Source of the DNA: Clarkia xantiana subsp. parviflora
Lineage: Eukaryota > Streptophyta > Magnoliopsida > Myrtales > Onagraceae
Assembly (NCBI GenBank): GCA_036873135.1
Contig: JAPTYO010000059.1
Span: 8,549,066 to 8,613,065, forward strand
Direction: 5' to 3'
Length of the DNA: 64,000 nt
Every line of letters starts with the position of its first letter. The first letter of the stretch is position 1. Below are positions 11,416-23,771 of the stretch, one piece after another. The translations under genes and the position numbers were made by a program. The notes under the pieces are model-generated. The model saw only the letters and a list, made by a program, of their open reading frames with translations. It did no database searches and was not told where the DNA came from.

Positions 11416-12893
11416 TAAGGATGGTGGTGGGAAGAACAGAACAAACTCAGGAGTCTCTCTTATTTAAACGTTTCCCTAATTTCTTCTCTTTGTGACAAAC
11501 ATAAGAATGAATGAGTGTATGGCAAAAAAAGTGAACATTTGGATTGATGGATAATAACATTGTCTGTTTTTGTCATTTCTTTCATTAGAAGAAATCATTT
11601 ACTACCAGACCGATTAGTGGACTGGGTTCCCTCTCGGATTATTTATTTATTTTTCTCTGCCATGGGCCTAGAACTTCACAAAACATACACCTATTAAAGG
11701 TATCTCCATACATGAGAAAGATATCGTTGTTTTAGTATCAGAATTTTGTTGGCTCGAGTTGGAGGTAAAATGCAAGTCATACAAGCAAATGGGATTGACT
11801 TAGAATAGTGGAAGGAAGATCAGTCTGATTGTAGCTGTTGGAACTTTCACTTCTTTTCCTCCTATAAATGAAATTTTCTATTTAACCAGAAAAAAAAACT
11901 TGAGCCAACGAAATTCTAATAGTGGAAGATGACTGAATATCATGACGACGACAATAATCAAATTAGTTATCGTCTGTCTCACTAGTGAAGTGACATGACC
12001 GCTTGTCTTAGGTTGAGAGAGCAAATGTGATGCGGCGTGAGTTCACTATCTAATAGTCTACTGATTTAGTAAGTAATTCATTTCTTATTCGTTTTTCATG
12101 TAAGTGGAGGTATCGGGTTCAAAAACCCGCCGAGGCATACAAATGAACAGATATTTGCAATATGTTTCTTTAATAATGAATATGGAATTGGAATAGTGAA
12201 TAAAGAATAAAAGTAATATAATATTGATATTATGTTTGGTTGAAAAAGAAATATGGAATTGGAATAGGAAATATGAATAGGGAATAAAAAATATATAATA
12301 TTAATATGATGTTTAGTTGATATGAGAATATGAAATGAATATTGTAAATTCAATATTTGGTTGATAAAATATTAAATGTAAATAAATGAAATAAGACTAA
12401 ATTGACATATATACCAATTTTCTATTAATATTAACATGTGAGCGATCAGCGGCAAGTGGGCGAGCGGTGGTAGGCGGCAGCGGGCGAGCGACTGCAGCAT
12501 TGCTAGCAGCAATGACGGGTTGGGCAGAAATTAGAATGCTTATTTTTAGGGGTTGGAACAAAATTAACTATTTCTCAAAATTAGCAATTGAAAATATTTA
12601 TTCTACACACTTAATAGTAAAACATCATCATTCTGATCCCCTATTTCCTATTCATATTCTACGAATCAAACATGCTGTTAATATTAGTATTTTCTTACGG
12701 TTTAATTCAAAATGAACAGCGATTATACTATGCTTTGACACATAAAATGTCCATAAAAAATGGTGCGAGTTGTGTGGGTGAGCTACCACATAGTGATAGG
12801 ATGAGAGTTTTGATTTGCGTGTGAGAAAAGAATGTTTAGGAGGTTTCACATATGTTATGTGAGTGAGAGTGAATGGTTTTTGTGTGTTCCTCA
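11416..12893. other. Spacer between the two FKBP copies
   Basis: No gene is seen. At 12170-12350 there are two to three degenerate tandem units of about 72 bases containing ATATGGAATTGGAATAGG. Near 12640-12690 an inverted partial match (CCTATTTCCTATTCATATTC) suggests that 12170-12690 is a decayed inverted-repeat element inserted between the tandem genes. Confidence 0.4.
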
Positions 12894-12900
12894 TATAAAG
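12894..12900 (+). promoter_or_regulatory. TATA box of the truncated FKBP copy
   Basis: TATAAAG, in the context TCATATAAAGTAG, lies 64 bases before the start codon and matches the TATA region of the parent gene. I find no three-unit heat-shock element in the roughly 200 bases above it. Confidence 0.5.
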
Positions 12901-12963
12901 TAGTGTTGTTGAATCCTCCTACCTATTGTTTGTGTGTAGAGTCATTTCTTCTCGTTGGTCACA

Positions 12964-14439
12964 ATGGAAATGGACGAAGGTTTCGACATGATGGACGATC
13001 AGTTCGACGACGATGACCTCAAGGTCGGTGAGGAGAAGGAAATCGGCAAGGAAGGCCTCAAGAAGAAGCTCCTCAAGGAAGGTGAAAGCTGGCAGACCCC
13101 TGGTCACGACGACCAAGTTGAAGGTTACATTTATTATATTATTTTATTACACAATAAATATATATATATATATAATTAGAAAAATATAATCTTATAATAA
13201 TATATCTATTCTTAATATAATTTAATCAACATATAATAAAATATACTTTTCCTCTTATAATTATTCTCTAATAACAGTTTTTTTTTTGTTCTTGATCACT
13301 GCCTCGTTTTTTAAAAAATTCTGATTGACTTGTGGCGTTTGATACAGTTCATTTTACTGGTACACTGCTGGATGGAACCCAGTTCGACTCCAGTCGCGAT
13401 CGTGGAGAGCCATTCAAGTTCACTATTGGGCATGGTGAGTGTTCCCTAGCTCACTATCAAAAACTCTGTTTTTCTCACACCGTGTGTTTTTCGAGTCAGC
13501 GATGTTGAATAATCAGAGACCCTTGTTCTATCTCATTTTAACTCAGTTGGTCTATCTATCTGGGAATCTTTTTTCTTTCAATCTCTTTAGAAAAGAATCG
13601 TTCCACTTGGTCTGAACCTAGTCTTTTCATTTATTACTTGCAGGCCAAGTTATTAAAGGATGGGATATAGGTATCAAGACAATGAAGAAGGGTGAAAATG
13701 CAATTTTCACAATTCCTGCTGATCTTGCTTATGGCGAGTCGGGGTTGCCTCCTACAATTCCCCCCAAGGCCACTCTGCAATTAGACGTTGAACTGTTGTC
13801 TTGGTCTAGTTTCAAAGACATTTCCGAGGATGGGGGCATCTTAAAGAGAATCATTGCCGAGGGCGAGAAACAGGAATACCCTAAAGATCTTGATCGAGTT
13901 TTAGGTAATTCAAATCCTCATTTTTCTTAGTTAATTAATAATGACTACTGAAATGTATCTGAATGCAAAAGGCTGGCGATTAACTAATAGAACGATTGCT
14001 TGTAACTGACAGTTAAGTATTCGGTTGATTTGGAAGAAGATGAGTATTTTATTGCTACTTCTGATGGAGTGGAGTTTACTGTGAAAGATGGTGAGTGGAA
14101 TCTACCTACTCATATGAACGTGTCTGGATTTAAATAAATGATTAATAATCAGCACTGATGTCTTCTTCTTCATTTGGTTACTTAGGCCACTTCTGCCCTG
14201 CCTTGTCTAAAGCTGTGAAGACAATGAAGAAGGGTGAAACTGCACTTTTGACTGTGAAACCACAATGTAAGCTTTCATTTGTATAATAATATAAAAGTGC
14301 ATCATGTCTATTTGCCAATGGTTATTGGTTTGAATATGCAGATGGGTTTGGTGAGAAAGGGGATGAGAAGTACTCAGTTCCACCAAATGCCACACTTCTG
14401 ATTATGTTGGAATTGGTATCTTGGAAGACAAGTAACTGA
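12964..14439 (+). CDS. Truncated tandem copy of the FKBP gene, two FKBP domains only
   Basis: Six exons match the first six of the neighbouring FKBP gene: 12964-13123, 13348-13434, 13644-13904, 14013-14090, 14186-14266 and 14342-14439. All are in frame with intact GT-AG borders. The product would be 254 residues: a shorter acidic N-terminus, a first FKBP domain with the active-site pattern kept ([24 protein letters not shown]), and a second domain. In the sixth exon, relative to the parent, about 8 bases are missing after LVSWKT; the shift brings in TGA at 14437-14439. Exons for domain 3 and the TPR region are absent downstream. The first exon also lacks a segment of the acidic N-terminus. 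Without TPR it should not dock on Hsp90. It may be a functional small immunophilin or a young pseudogene; intact frames and splice sites favour some expression. Confidence 0.8.
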
Positions 14440-15531
14440 TGATTGTCAACTGGCGTCCTTCAGTTCTCCTTATTTATATCTACCGTTGCTTTTCCTCAGC
14501 TTAGTTGTTTACTTTTTGCCACAAATAAGTTGTTGTTTACCCTAGCGGTTATGACATAATAATAGTTACTTATTCACTGTTTCCAAAATATTTCGAGAAA
14601 GGTACCTACTATAAACCTGCATAAATTTGTGAACGAGTCATATAATCCAAGGTGATAATTAGGCATAATAAGTTTCTAATTCAGGTTAACAATTTTAAGT
14701 GATGTACTAACAGAATTTAAGATTTATAAAAAAGACTTGGCCAAAAAGGAAATCATACAATTCGACAGTACTTGAGAATTCTATGCGTACAATTAAGTTA
14801 GTAATATATAGTTTGCATTTTTTTTCTTCCATTTTAATGTTAAGAAAATTTCATTTCATCTCTTTCATAGTCTCGGTAATAATTGAATGTGGGTTTGTTA
14901 GTTAAGCATATAAGTGAAGTGTTGTGATGTAGTCGGTTATCATATTTAGTCCAACAAATTGAAGGTCTCTTATTCAATCAAGGTTCAGGTGATACCAATT
15001 AAGTTCGTTTTAACCTTTTTTTTTAACAAAAATCCCTATATCAACATTGCTATACATATATATACTCGGGGTTTGATTCTTGATTGGTACACTTAAGTTG
15101 TGACCCAACGATTATGCTATTGTGTGGTTATGTCAAGTTCTATAATTGTACTACAATTTTTACTAATATAGCCATAACTATCCCCACACAATTTTTTTTG
15201 TCACATACCTGGTTTGTTTATCATAGTTTACCCACTACACCAATAATTGGTTTTATGATCGAATTACTTGACATGCATTAAGTGATTCAATTAATTCATG
15301 AAATTATGCCAAATATGTAAAACTATAAAATTATTCAAGTCATTTAAATATTATTATGTGAAATTAATGGAAAGTAAAATTTGAGGGTTGAAATTATGTT
15401 ACTTATAATAAAATGGTTGAATTTGTATATTAGTACTGTAATGGGGATATATATAATCATGTATTTTGAAATACAGATAAAATGCGTGATTTTATTTTAT
15501 AATTTGACTAATGTTTAATTATATATCAATA
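14440..15531. other. Spacer with part of a duplicated block
   Basis: No gene is seen. From about 15100 to 15420 the sequence resembles 19550-19900 by eye (shared runs such as TGTGGTTATGTCAA, GGTCACATA-CC variants and AAATTTCGCCAAA-like runs). This indicates an old tandem duplication of spacer DNA around the oxidoreductase gene. Confidence 0.4.
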
Positions 15532-15602
15532 GCACCAGTGGTCTAGTGGTAGAATAGTACCCTGCCACGGTACAGACCCGGGTTCGATTCCCGGCTGGTG
15601 CA
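15532..15602 (+). tRNA. tRNA-Gly(GCC): tRNA-Gly(GCC)
   Basis: The 71 bases fold as a complete cloverleaf. The acceptor stem GCACCAG pairs with CTGGTGC, followed by discriminator A. The D-arm holds TGGTCTAGTGGTAGA, the anticodon loop CTGCCAC gives anticodon GCC, and the T-arm is CCGGGTTCGATTCCCGG. Internal A and B boxes are intact. It matches the standard nuclear plant tRNA-Gly(GCC), so it is likely functional. Confidence 0.95.
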
Positions 15603-16126
15603 GATATTGTGGAGCTGTGATGATATGTGGTTAGTGATGGATAGGGTCTGTCACGCTTTCCTACTAATTAGGATAAAAATTACCCCTAATGCTGAGCTCT
15701 CTCTTTTTCATTAATTACAAAAATATTTATTTTTGCAATCAAGAGAATCAATAATGTGGCCAGGAAACTTGCAATTATTGTTTGTGGATTCTTCTTAGCT
15801 AGCTGAATGGAGGATATTCAAAGTACACAACTGTTTTTTTTGACTTTTCAAACGTTTACACTATAATAATAAAATATGGGTCAAAGCCGTCACAAAAACT
15901 TGGTGAATAATCTCCCAACAAGGTCTATATACTTGTTAATTCCACAACAAAGATATAACCAAGACATACACTTGAATAATCTCCCTCATCAAGCCAAGGC
16001 AAGGCCTATATATATTATATATTATCATCACATCTGTCCACACACACAGACACATTGCTCAACAAGAAGCAGCAGAGAACATAGAGAGAGAGAAGTAATT
16101 AGTTATCATATAAAATATATTGATTG

Positions 16127-17397
16127 ATGGCTGAAGCAGGAAGAACAATGCATGCTGTTTGTTACGACTCATATGGCAAAGGAGCTGCTGGCTTGAAGGT
16201 ACGTACGCACGTCCGTCCAATATATATTTATGTATTTTTACTCCACGTCATAATTGAGTTAATTAATAATTAATGAATGGGGATGCAATTGCAGCACACA
16301 CAAGTAGAAGTTCCATCACCTTCGAAGGATGAAGTATTGATAAAAGTAGAAGCAGTTAGTTTGAACCCCGTTGAATGGAAATACCAAAAGGGTGTGGCCA
16401 GACCTTTCCTTCCTCGCAAATTCCCTCATATTCCTTGTACTGATGTTGCCGGAGATGTCATCCAGGTCGGTGCTGACGTCAACACCTTCAAGTCCGGCGA
16501 CAAAGTCGTAGCCATTATTGGCCAAGCCGTAATATATATATATACACCCTTTTCTTTCTTTCCTTACTCTCAATTAATAAAAAAAATAGTTTCATCATAT
16601 GCATACGTACGTTGTTTTGTAATATTAGTTTTTAGTTATAATTATTCTTGAACGTATTTAATTTATCAACAAATTCTTTAATTAAATAAATATAATAGGC
16701 GGGGGGTGGCCTTGCCGAGTTTGCCGTGGCAAAGGCAGTCCAGACAGTCGTACGGCCACCAGAGGTGTCCGCTGAAGACGCTGCGGGTCTCCCCATTGCA
16801 GGCCTCACAGCCCACCAAGCATTAACGGGCCCCGGTCGACTCAACCTCGACGGAACGGGCCCCACCGTGATGAACGTACTCATCATCGCCGCATCGGGCG
16901 GAGTCGGGCACTACGCAGTCCAACTAGCAAAGCTCGGGAACGCCCACGTCACTGCCACATGCGGGGCCCGCAACCTCGACTTCGTCAGAAGCCTCGGGGC
17001 AGATGAAGTCCTCGACTACAAGACCGAGCAAGGGAAGTCCCTGCAGAGCCCCTCGGGGAAGAAATACGACGTCATCATCAACTGCGCAGTGGCCGCAGGG
17101 ATCCCTTGGTCAACCTTTGACCGCAACTTGAGGGAGAATGGGAAGGTGATAGAAGTGTCTCCTAAGCCAAGTGTGTTTTGTAATTATGCTTTGAAGAAGC
17201 TCACTTTGTCGAAGAAGCAAGTGGTGCCAATGTTCTGCACCCCTAAAGCCGATAACCTCAAGTTTCTGGTGAAGTTGGTCCAGGAAGGGAAGCTCAAGAC
17301 GGCCATTGATTCCAAGCATCCGTTGAGCAGAGCTCAAGATGGGTGGGCTCCAAGTATAGATGGACATGCCACCGGCAAGATTATCATCCATCCTTGA
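16127..17397 (+). CDS. CEQORH: Quinone oxidoreductase / enone reductase-like protein (ceQORH type)
   Basis: Three exons (16127-16198, 16295-16528, 16699-17397) encode 334 residues, close to the usual 325-335 of this family. The protein is a zinc-independent medium-chain dehydrogenase/reductase. An N-terminal GroES-like part (residues 1-130; SLNPVEWKYQKG, FPHIPCTDVAGDV) is followed by an NADPH-binding Rossmann part with the glycine motif ASGGVGHYAVQLAK near residues 167-180 and the conserved GADEVLDYKT. The Arabidopsis homologue (At4g13010) is bound to the chloroplast inner envelope without a cleaved transit peptide, and it reduces the double bond of alpha,beta-unsaturated carbonyls; related fruit enzymes make furanone aroma compounds. 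No transit peptide is visible here either. The start is the first ATG in frame with the conserved MHAVCYDSYG block. Exon 3 is much more GC-rich than its surroundings. Confidence 0.92.
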
Positions 17398-18290
17398 TAT
17401 AATAACTGCACGTTCTACCCATGCATCTTTGAGTTGTCTTCGTTTGTCTGTCACACAAAGTATTATCAAGATATATGATTATATATCTCATTTTTTAATA
17501 TTAATTAATTTGTAGCATTACATTGTGGGTTGGTTAATATGAATAAGGAGATTTATTCTATTCTACGAGAAGAGTTGTTTTAAATGAGTTTGTGAGGAGA
17601 ATCTGATCACTACCCAGTGTATAAGAATTGATATAATACCATTGTATAATAGTTAATGCTTAAACCCTATATATAAAAGCCATGAGCATGCACATAATAT
17701 CAGCCGATGCCTGTGAGATTGCCTCCATAAAAGTTCTGATGGCCGGTGAGTGCAGTTACCAACAACTTAATTTGATATACTTGTTGCCAGTTATCTAGGT
17801 CGTATTCGACTGCAAATCCTGTTCCGGTAGAGTTTAGTTAATGTTATGTTCGGCTGGTGAATTTTTGTGCTAACTTGCCACCGGAATATCGTTTTATCTA
17901 GGGAGATAATCGCTTATAATTATCCTCTAGCTAGCACACCAAATGAGTCGATAAGAGAGCAAAATTATCTTATAATTAGGAAACCGTACGGACTCGATTA
18001 CAATGCTTTCGTTCATTTGATTCAGAAAATTATCATTAATACTTTTTGTGAATATATTTTCAACGTAAGCACTTAAGATTACAATAAAGATATAAACCAT
18101 TATATAAGATCCAAGCCATTACATTTTTTTTCCCACAAATCATTACATAATTCAAAACATAAAAAATTAAAGATCCAAAACGCTTACATCATTCAAATCA
18201 TAAAACCCTTTACCCTTATTGAATATGAAACCCTATATACATATATTTTCATATTTCAATGGTTGATTCAACGTTATTTTTATAATATAA
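17398..18290. other. Spacer after the oxidoreductase gene
   Basis: It holds the 3' untranslated region and AT-rich DNA. An AATAA-type poly(A) signal is plausible near 17541. I see no further gene. Confidence 0.4.
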
Positions 18291-19363
18291 CTAGTTATTA
18301 ACGCGTGCGTTGCACGCGCATCGATCGTTTAAATTTTAAGATATATAATTTATCTTAAATTTACTAATATTTATAATTAATCAAAGTAAAGTATGGCAAG
18401 TTGATTCGTTATGAGGAACGAATCTATGTGATAGAGAAGAGCGACATAACGTAATTCAAAACATGAGAAAGAGAATAGGATAATTAAGTTAAAAAATAAC
18501 TAATGTCTTCAGTTACAATACTAAGTTAGCCTTATAGTTAGATATATAAATGATTTGGGTCGAGCATTACGTTGGTCATTAAAGGCTCAATTGTATCTAA
18601 CTCATCAACTCGAGGTGTCAAGAATGTAAACTTGTTCTTAACTACTTAGAGTCATCAGTGGACAAATTTGACCTATACAAACGTAATTATACACAATATC
18701 ACAGTACCAATAAAATTTGATTTAACAATAAAGATAAAATTAAATAAAAAAAAATATAAAGTTTAGACTTGAATCTACAAAAAAAATATTTAGTTAACAT
18801 TAATTAGGTTGTACACAATGTGATTAGATTAACAAATAGAAGAACTAAATTAATAGTTTGAGTCCATAAATATTGGACGATGAGTAAAATGTTATTTGTA
18901 CGAGGTCAAACTTCAAGAACCACATTTCACCCATATTTTGACTTGTTATATATATAATTTGGTAAGTGGCTGATCTATGTGATAGAAAAATCTCAACAGG
19001 CGGAACATATATCACTCGATCTATATAATTCGTTGAAAAAAAAAATTTACATGTATTCGAAATTTGAACGGTATGAGTATGATAGGGCTGACTAAAATTG
19101 ATATGAATATTGGATTGTAAGTTAATTATAATTACTCTAATATGCCGACTAAGCGACCTTAAAAAAATAACAAAATTTAAATAATGATTTAGTAATAATA
19201 TTAAAGATAAATAAATATTTCTCAAATATAGTAATGACTAAATTATTAATTTTATAAAATATAGGAATAAAATATAATATATTTTTTATTAATAAAATGA
19301 AAAGGTGCCAAAGATGTCTATTGAAGGTGATGACTCAACACAAATAATATATTGGTATATAGA
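18291..19363 (-). mobile_element. Non-autonomous Helitron, copy A
   Basis: Read on the minus strand it starts TCTATATACCAAT (19363 to 19351) after an A. It ends with a short hairpin (GCGTGCAACGCACGC type, near 18302-18318), 8 bases, CTAG (18294 to 18291), then T. TC start, CTRR end with subterminal hairpin and insertion between A and T are the Helitron hallmarks. It has no Rep/helicase frame, so it depends on other copies. Copy B lies at about 29163-30193 in opposite orientation and matches along its whole length by eye. Confidence 0.8.
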
Positions 19364-20568
19364 TAATAATAATAATAAATAAGTGGTTTACGAATAGAAC
19401 TTCAACAAATGATATGTATGTATTGGGAGATCATTGCATGAACTCGATTCTGTTTGCTAGCAACATTTTTTTGGTTCAAGAAGTAAAAAAACAAAATATT
19501 TATTATTAGTATTATCTATAGACTGCTAGTAAGTTGAAATGTGCGGATATGGTGTGGTTATGTCAAATACTATAATTATACTGATTTTTTTTTGCCCATA
19601 CAGCCACAACCACCAGACCCATAGCGAGCACGTTATTTTGGTCACGTATACCCGTCACTCACTACACTAATGGCTCACTCATCACAACTTACGTAAACCA
19701 ATTGGAAATTTAACTTTGACTACTAGATCAGTAGTGCCTTGGTTGTGTAGTAATTCCGTATGGCTTATTATAGAATTTCCATGCATACAATTGGTTGAAT
19801 TCAAGAAATTTCGCCAAAAATGTACAATTATTACTCAAGTTATCGGATCAATTTGATATGGGAAATCAATGGAAAGTTAAATCAACGCCTTCCTAGTCCT
19901 ACTGTGATGTGGGTTAATTATCCGCTTTAACTGAGCTCTTCCTCTTTTATACTCAATGTTTAAGTTAAGCAACTCCCTGATCTCTTTTTTGTTTTTTTCA
20001 TGCCACGAACATCTTTAATTAGTTAGATAGATTCTTTTATATCACTTTCATAGAAGGAAGGAAAAACTCTCCATGCATCTTCCTTCTCTGTATATCTCGA
20101 AACAACTTTCACCAGATGCAATCATGCAAGTAGCTAGCCAAGTAGTGTGGGCCTGCCGGGATATCTTTTTAAGTTTTCAGGATATTCCATGGATGGCATG
20201 GCATGGCATGGCATGGCATATAGAGAAAAGGAATATAGTACTAGTACAGGTGCATATACGATCGATGATGGATCCATGCATGATGCATGCATGCATTTCT
20301 TGCTTTGTGCGTTCTGAATTTATTCTGTAAAGTCGTCCTTTTCCCAACTCCAGTAGATATTGTTATTTTATAGTAAGCAATATATTAATAAATATGTGGA
20401 CATTACATAAAAAAAGAGAACAACATATTATTCTTTATTTTTAAGAAGAAAGATAATACTCGCCATACAGATAATTATAAATGGGACATTCATGCATGAT
20501 AGCTAGCCCATATATGTATGTTTTGGAGTTTGAGGCGGTTGGTTATTCTATGCTTAATTAATTCATTG
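19364..20568. other. Spacer downstream of galactinol synthase
   Basis: At 19550-19990 it resembles 15100-15720 (see the duplicated spacer finding). At 20190-20220 there is a short tandem run of GGCAT (about five copies). At 20265-20296 there is an ATGCATGC-type palindromic stretch. No gene is seen. Confidence 0.4.
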
Positions 20569-22120
20569 TTATGCAGCAGAAGGAGCATTGGTCTGAGGAA
20601 CCGCGTGATCCCCAACCTGGACCAGAGAAGCTATAAGGTTCCCATATTGGTTAGGGTTTGCAGCAGCAACCTTGTTAGTAGTAGTGACGATGTTCTTGTA
20701 GTCCAGAGACTCATCCTCGTAAATGTCCCACCACTTCTTCACCAATACCTTGATGTCTTCTCTCTCCATGTTCTCTTCTTTTCCAGTGTACCTCCATGGC
20801 TTTGATCCCTGCACAAACCATCCCAATTTTTCCTTTTTAAGTATCTCGTTGGGTGCTAATATGTAATATAAGAGCGTGCCTTCATTCACAAGTTCAGATT
20901 TATGGATAACTGACTAAAGCGCACGTCTTATTATTAATTTAGGGTTTCAAATAAATATGAACTCACCGCTGCGCAATAATGGACGACCTTAACTTTGTCG
21001 AGCTCTATGTTTTCAGGGTGGCGCCACAACATTGCCAACACAAGGTTGTAGACAGGAGGGATGGGCTTGTATATGTGATTGAAGTACATGTTCAAGAAAT
21101 CCTGCAAACACACGTATTTTAATTTGGTAAATAATTAATTAGTGCATGTAAAAGTAAATACATAAAGCATAATCATGAAAATTACCTGCTCGGCAAAGAG
21201 AGTTGGAGGGGTAGCCTGAACAGTCTCCAAGAGATCATAGTAAGTAGACAGCTTGGGCTCATACACGAAGAAGCCGGCATTGAAGTAAAGTGGTGGTGGT
21301 GGGCCCAACTCATACTGCCACTTCACCCTGTCGGGGCACTGCTGACAGTACCCAATCTTGTATTGCGGTGACGCACTCCATGTCTTCTCACAGAAGCAGT
21401 CCTTCACGGCGTAGAAGTAACCGTCCTCATTGTCAAACAGGTGGTCAATGTTGTCGAATACTTGTATGTCTCCGTCCAAGTATATCATCTTGCTGTACTC
21501 AATGAACTAACCATATATATATTGTCAGAGTTAAATGTGACTGAATAGTAAAACATCAGATATGTTGAAAGAATTGAAACTACTTTTACTATCACAAATT
21601 GGTTTTAGTAAGGGATATCAATGTGTTTATGTAGTTGACCTAGGTTCGCTCACCAGATTTAATCACATAGTGTCCATAATATTATCTAATGACATTGATG
21701 CACAGTATGCATCTACGGCTAGAAACTCAACATTTGATGTTAAACTTTAGAATTGTCCACGTGTCATTATCTAATTTAATCAAACCGTGTTTGTTTTGAT
21801 AATTAGGTAGATTAGATTACCTCCCAAATGCGAAGCTTGGAGTAGTTAATGACGTAGTAAGCCATGGCGAATTGGGTCTGATTCTCGGGTGGGTAAACGG
21901 GTACAATCTCTCGAACAATGCAGCCCTGAGATCGGAGGATCTCACGGTGGTCTTCAGGGACATCAGGCAAGATAGCCACGACGAGGGGATATATCGACTT
22001 AGCCTTCCTCAGGCCCTTGGCAAGTCCCACCACTCCCTTCACATAGTCACCATTCCCGGCAAGGAACGTGACGTAAGCCCTATTCACAGCTGAATCATCA
22101 TTGATTGCTTGAGGGGCCAT
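20569..22120 (-). CDS. GOLS: Galactinol synthase
   Basis: Four exons on the minus strand (22120-21821, 21506-21186, 21101-20967, 20808-20569) join in frame to 331 residues, typical for the family (about 325-345). It is a GT8 glycosyltransferase that transfers galactose from UDP-galactose to myo-inositol, making galactinol, the first committed step of raffinose-family sugars. The manganese-binding DxD motif is seen as YLDGDIQ (Asp 111 and Asp 113). FLAGNGDYVKGVVGLAKGL near the N-terminus, FNAGFFVYEP, and the hallmark hydrophobic C-terminal pentapeptide APSAA are all present. No signal peptide or membrane segment is seen, which fits a cytosolic enzyme. Galactinol synthases are often induced by heat, cold or drought. 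The start is the only ATG in frame before the conserved block. Confidence 0.96.
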
Positions 22121-22234
22121 TGTTTTCTTATATATATTGGTGAATGAAACTAGCTAGAGACTAGAGCACTGAAACCTTAGAATTTGCTTTGCTCTAGCTA
22201 GCTAGTTTGAGTTGCAATGGAGAAATGTGTAGGG

Positions 22235-22242
22235 TTTATATA
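22235..22242 (-). promoter_or_regulatory. TATA box of galactinol synthase
   Basis: On the minus strand TATATAAACCC lies about 115 bases upstream of the start codon, giving a leader of roughly 85 bases. No perfect heat-shock element was noticed in the nearby 300 bases. Confidence 0.55.
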
Positions 22243-22527
22243 GGCAGGCAAGGCAAGGCAATGGGATGATGATGTGCTTGGGTATTAAGGCATAGGCCAA
22301 GTAAAGTAAAAGTGTGCTTCCTTTTTGGGATTCTATTCCATCAACTTTTGTATGGCGGTGAAGGCCAAGATTATCTTCTCTCATCGATCATCCATGTTTA
22401 TCTTCTTCCCATCTTTTGTCTTTTGTTCATTCATTCGTTAGTTTGGTATATATGTATGTTTTCATGCATTCACAGTTAATGTAATCTGGTATAAACATTA
22501 CGTGTAAGATATCATGACTGAACAAAA

Positions 22528-22589
22528 GTGCCAGTGGTCCAATAATACTCTGCCAGGTACATATCTGAGTTTGATTCCCGGCTGGTGCA
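22528..22589 (+). pseudogene. Decayed tRNA-Gly(GCC) copy
   Basis: The sequence keeps CCAGTGGTC, CTGCCA and the T-arm and acceptor end TTTGATTCCCGGCTGGTGCA of the tRNA gene at 15532. It has lost about 9 bases, including much of the D-loop, and carries substitutions in the stems. The right flank shows weak similarity to the right flank of the intact gene, which points to segmental duplication rather than retroposition. Confidence 0.75.
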
Positions 22590-23771
22590 ATTTTGAAATA
22601 TATATGCAATTGATAGTTAGGGTACATCGTGTCTTCTAATTAAAATAAATAGGGTCGAGAATCACTAGATCCTACAAGAAATTACAATTTATTAACTTAT
22701 CCTATATAGGGTTAATTATCGAATTGCTAGGCAATGTTTATGAAGTCGAACATATTGCTAGCTGATTTTTTTTAATATATTTTGTTACCTTAAATTTTAC
22801 ACATGTACAAATTAACATTAGTTTTTTTTAGGATGTCCATCTAATTTGAATGAGATAAGTCATGTGCTTAACAACTAAAGTGCAACAAATGCTAGCTGAT
22901 GTTTGGACATTCTAACATTACATGCCTAGTACATGACACATTTCGTCAAAATAAGACGGAATTCCTAACGTAGCTAGCAATTTATACCCATGTCAGACTT
23001 TTTTTTTTTTTGCCCAATACAGATGTGAAATTTCATGGTTTAAAATAATTTAGGTACCTCAGAAGTCCAAAATGTTTCACCATCAATTACTTGTCAAATT
23101 TTGAATGGAAAGTCACCACGTGCCTTCACATGATCACTAAAGGAACTTGAAATAGACAAACATAGTCATGTCTTCTTCTTACCTGAGATAATTCTTGTAA
23201 CCTCAGTTACCTTAGAAATTCAAAGTGTTGCATTGTTACTTTACTCATCTATTTTGGACAGAAAGTGATCACGTCCATTTTGAAGACTTCTCTTGAACCT
23301 CAATGAAACGGGTAGGTACGTTGTCACTTTCCGTCCATAATAGGCGAGCTTCAAAAGAAGCCTTCAAAATGGACGTGATCACTTTTCGTTCAAATTGCAC
23401 CGTCCAAATTTCTGGTAGGTACGTGGTCACTTTCCTTCCTAAACATGTCCTAGACAAAGCAATAAATTTCTCAGAGAAACAATAACAAATAACTAAACAC
23501 GGAAGACCCCTGAACATCTAAACTACAAAATAAGGACCAAGACAAAGCTCAACATTTCAGATGGGCACCTTAACACTCCCATCAATGCTGGAGTTATATA
23601 AAAATCTTCAGAATAAAATATTAGCAAACAACTCGTTTAAATTTAAGTACTTAGGTTGCACAAAACTTTGAGACAAATTATGGCGAATATAATGATAACC
23701 ACTTCAATGAGTTTAATGCCTTCAAGAAAAAACTGAGTTTGTTGCAATTCTAATAGAAACATGAATGTCAC
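22590..23771. other. Spacer with an inverted repeat
   Basis: No gene is seen. A 31-base inverted repeat with only about two mismatches lies at 23262-23292 and 23352-23382 (core ATCACGTCCATTTTGAAGAC). A direct repeat of the type GTAGGTACGTTGTCACTTTC lies at about 23311 and 23415. Confidence 0.5.

Noticed and set aside
12955..12963. Earlier start (TTG) for the truncated FKBP copy
   Set aside because: The codon is TTG and the ATG at 12964 aligns with the parent start.
16726..17397. Separate intronless gene starting at the ATG at 16726
   Set aside because: It is the last exon of the oxidoreductase; two upstream exons join in frame and supply the conserved N-terminal half.
20073..20330. 85-codon frame near the GGCAT repeat
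   Set aside because: No recognisable domain, contains the short repeat, and has no sign of splicing or conservation.
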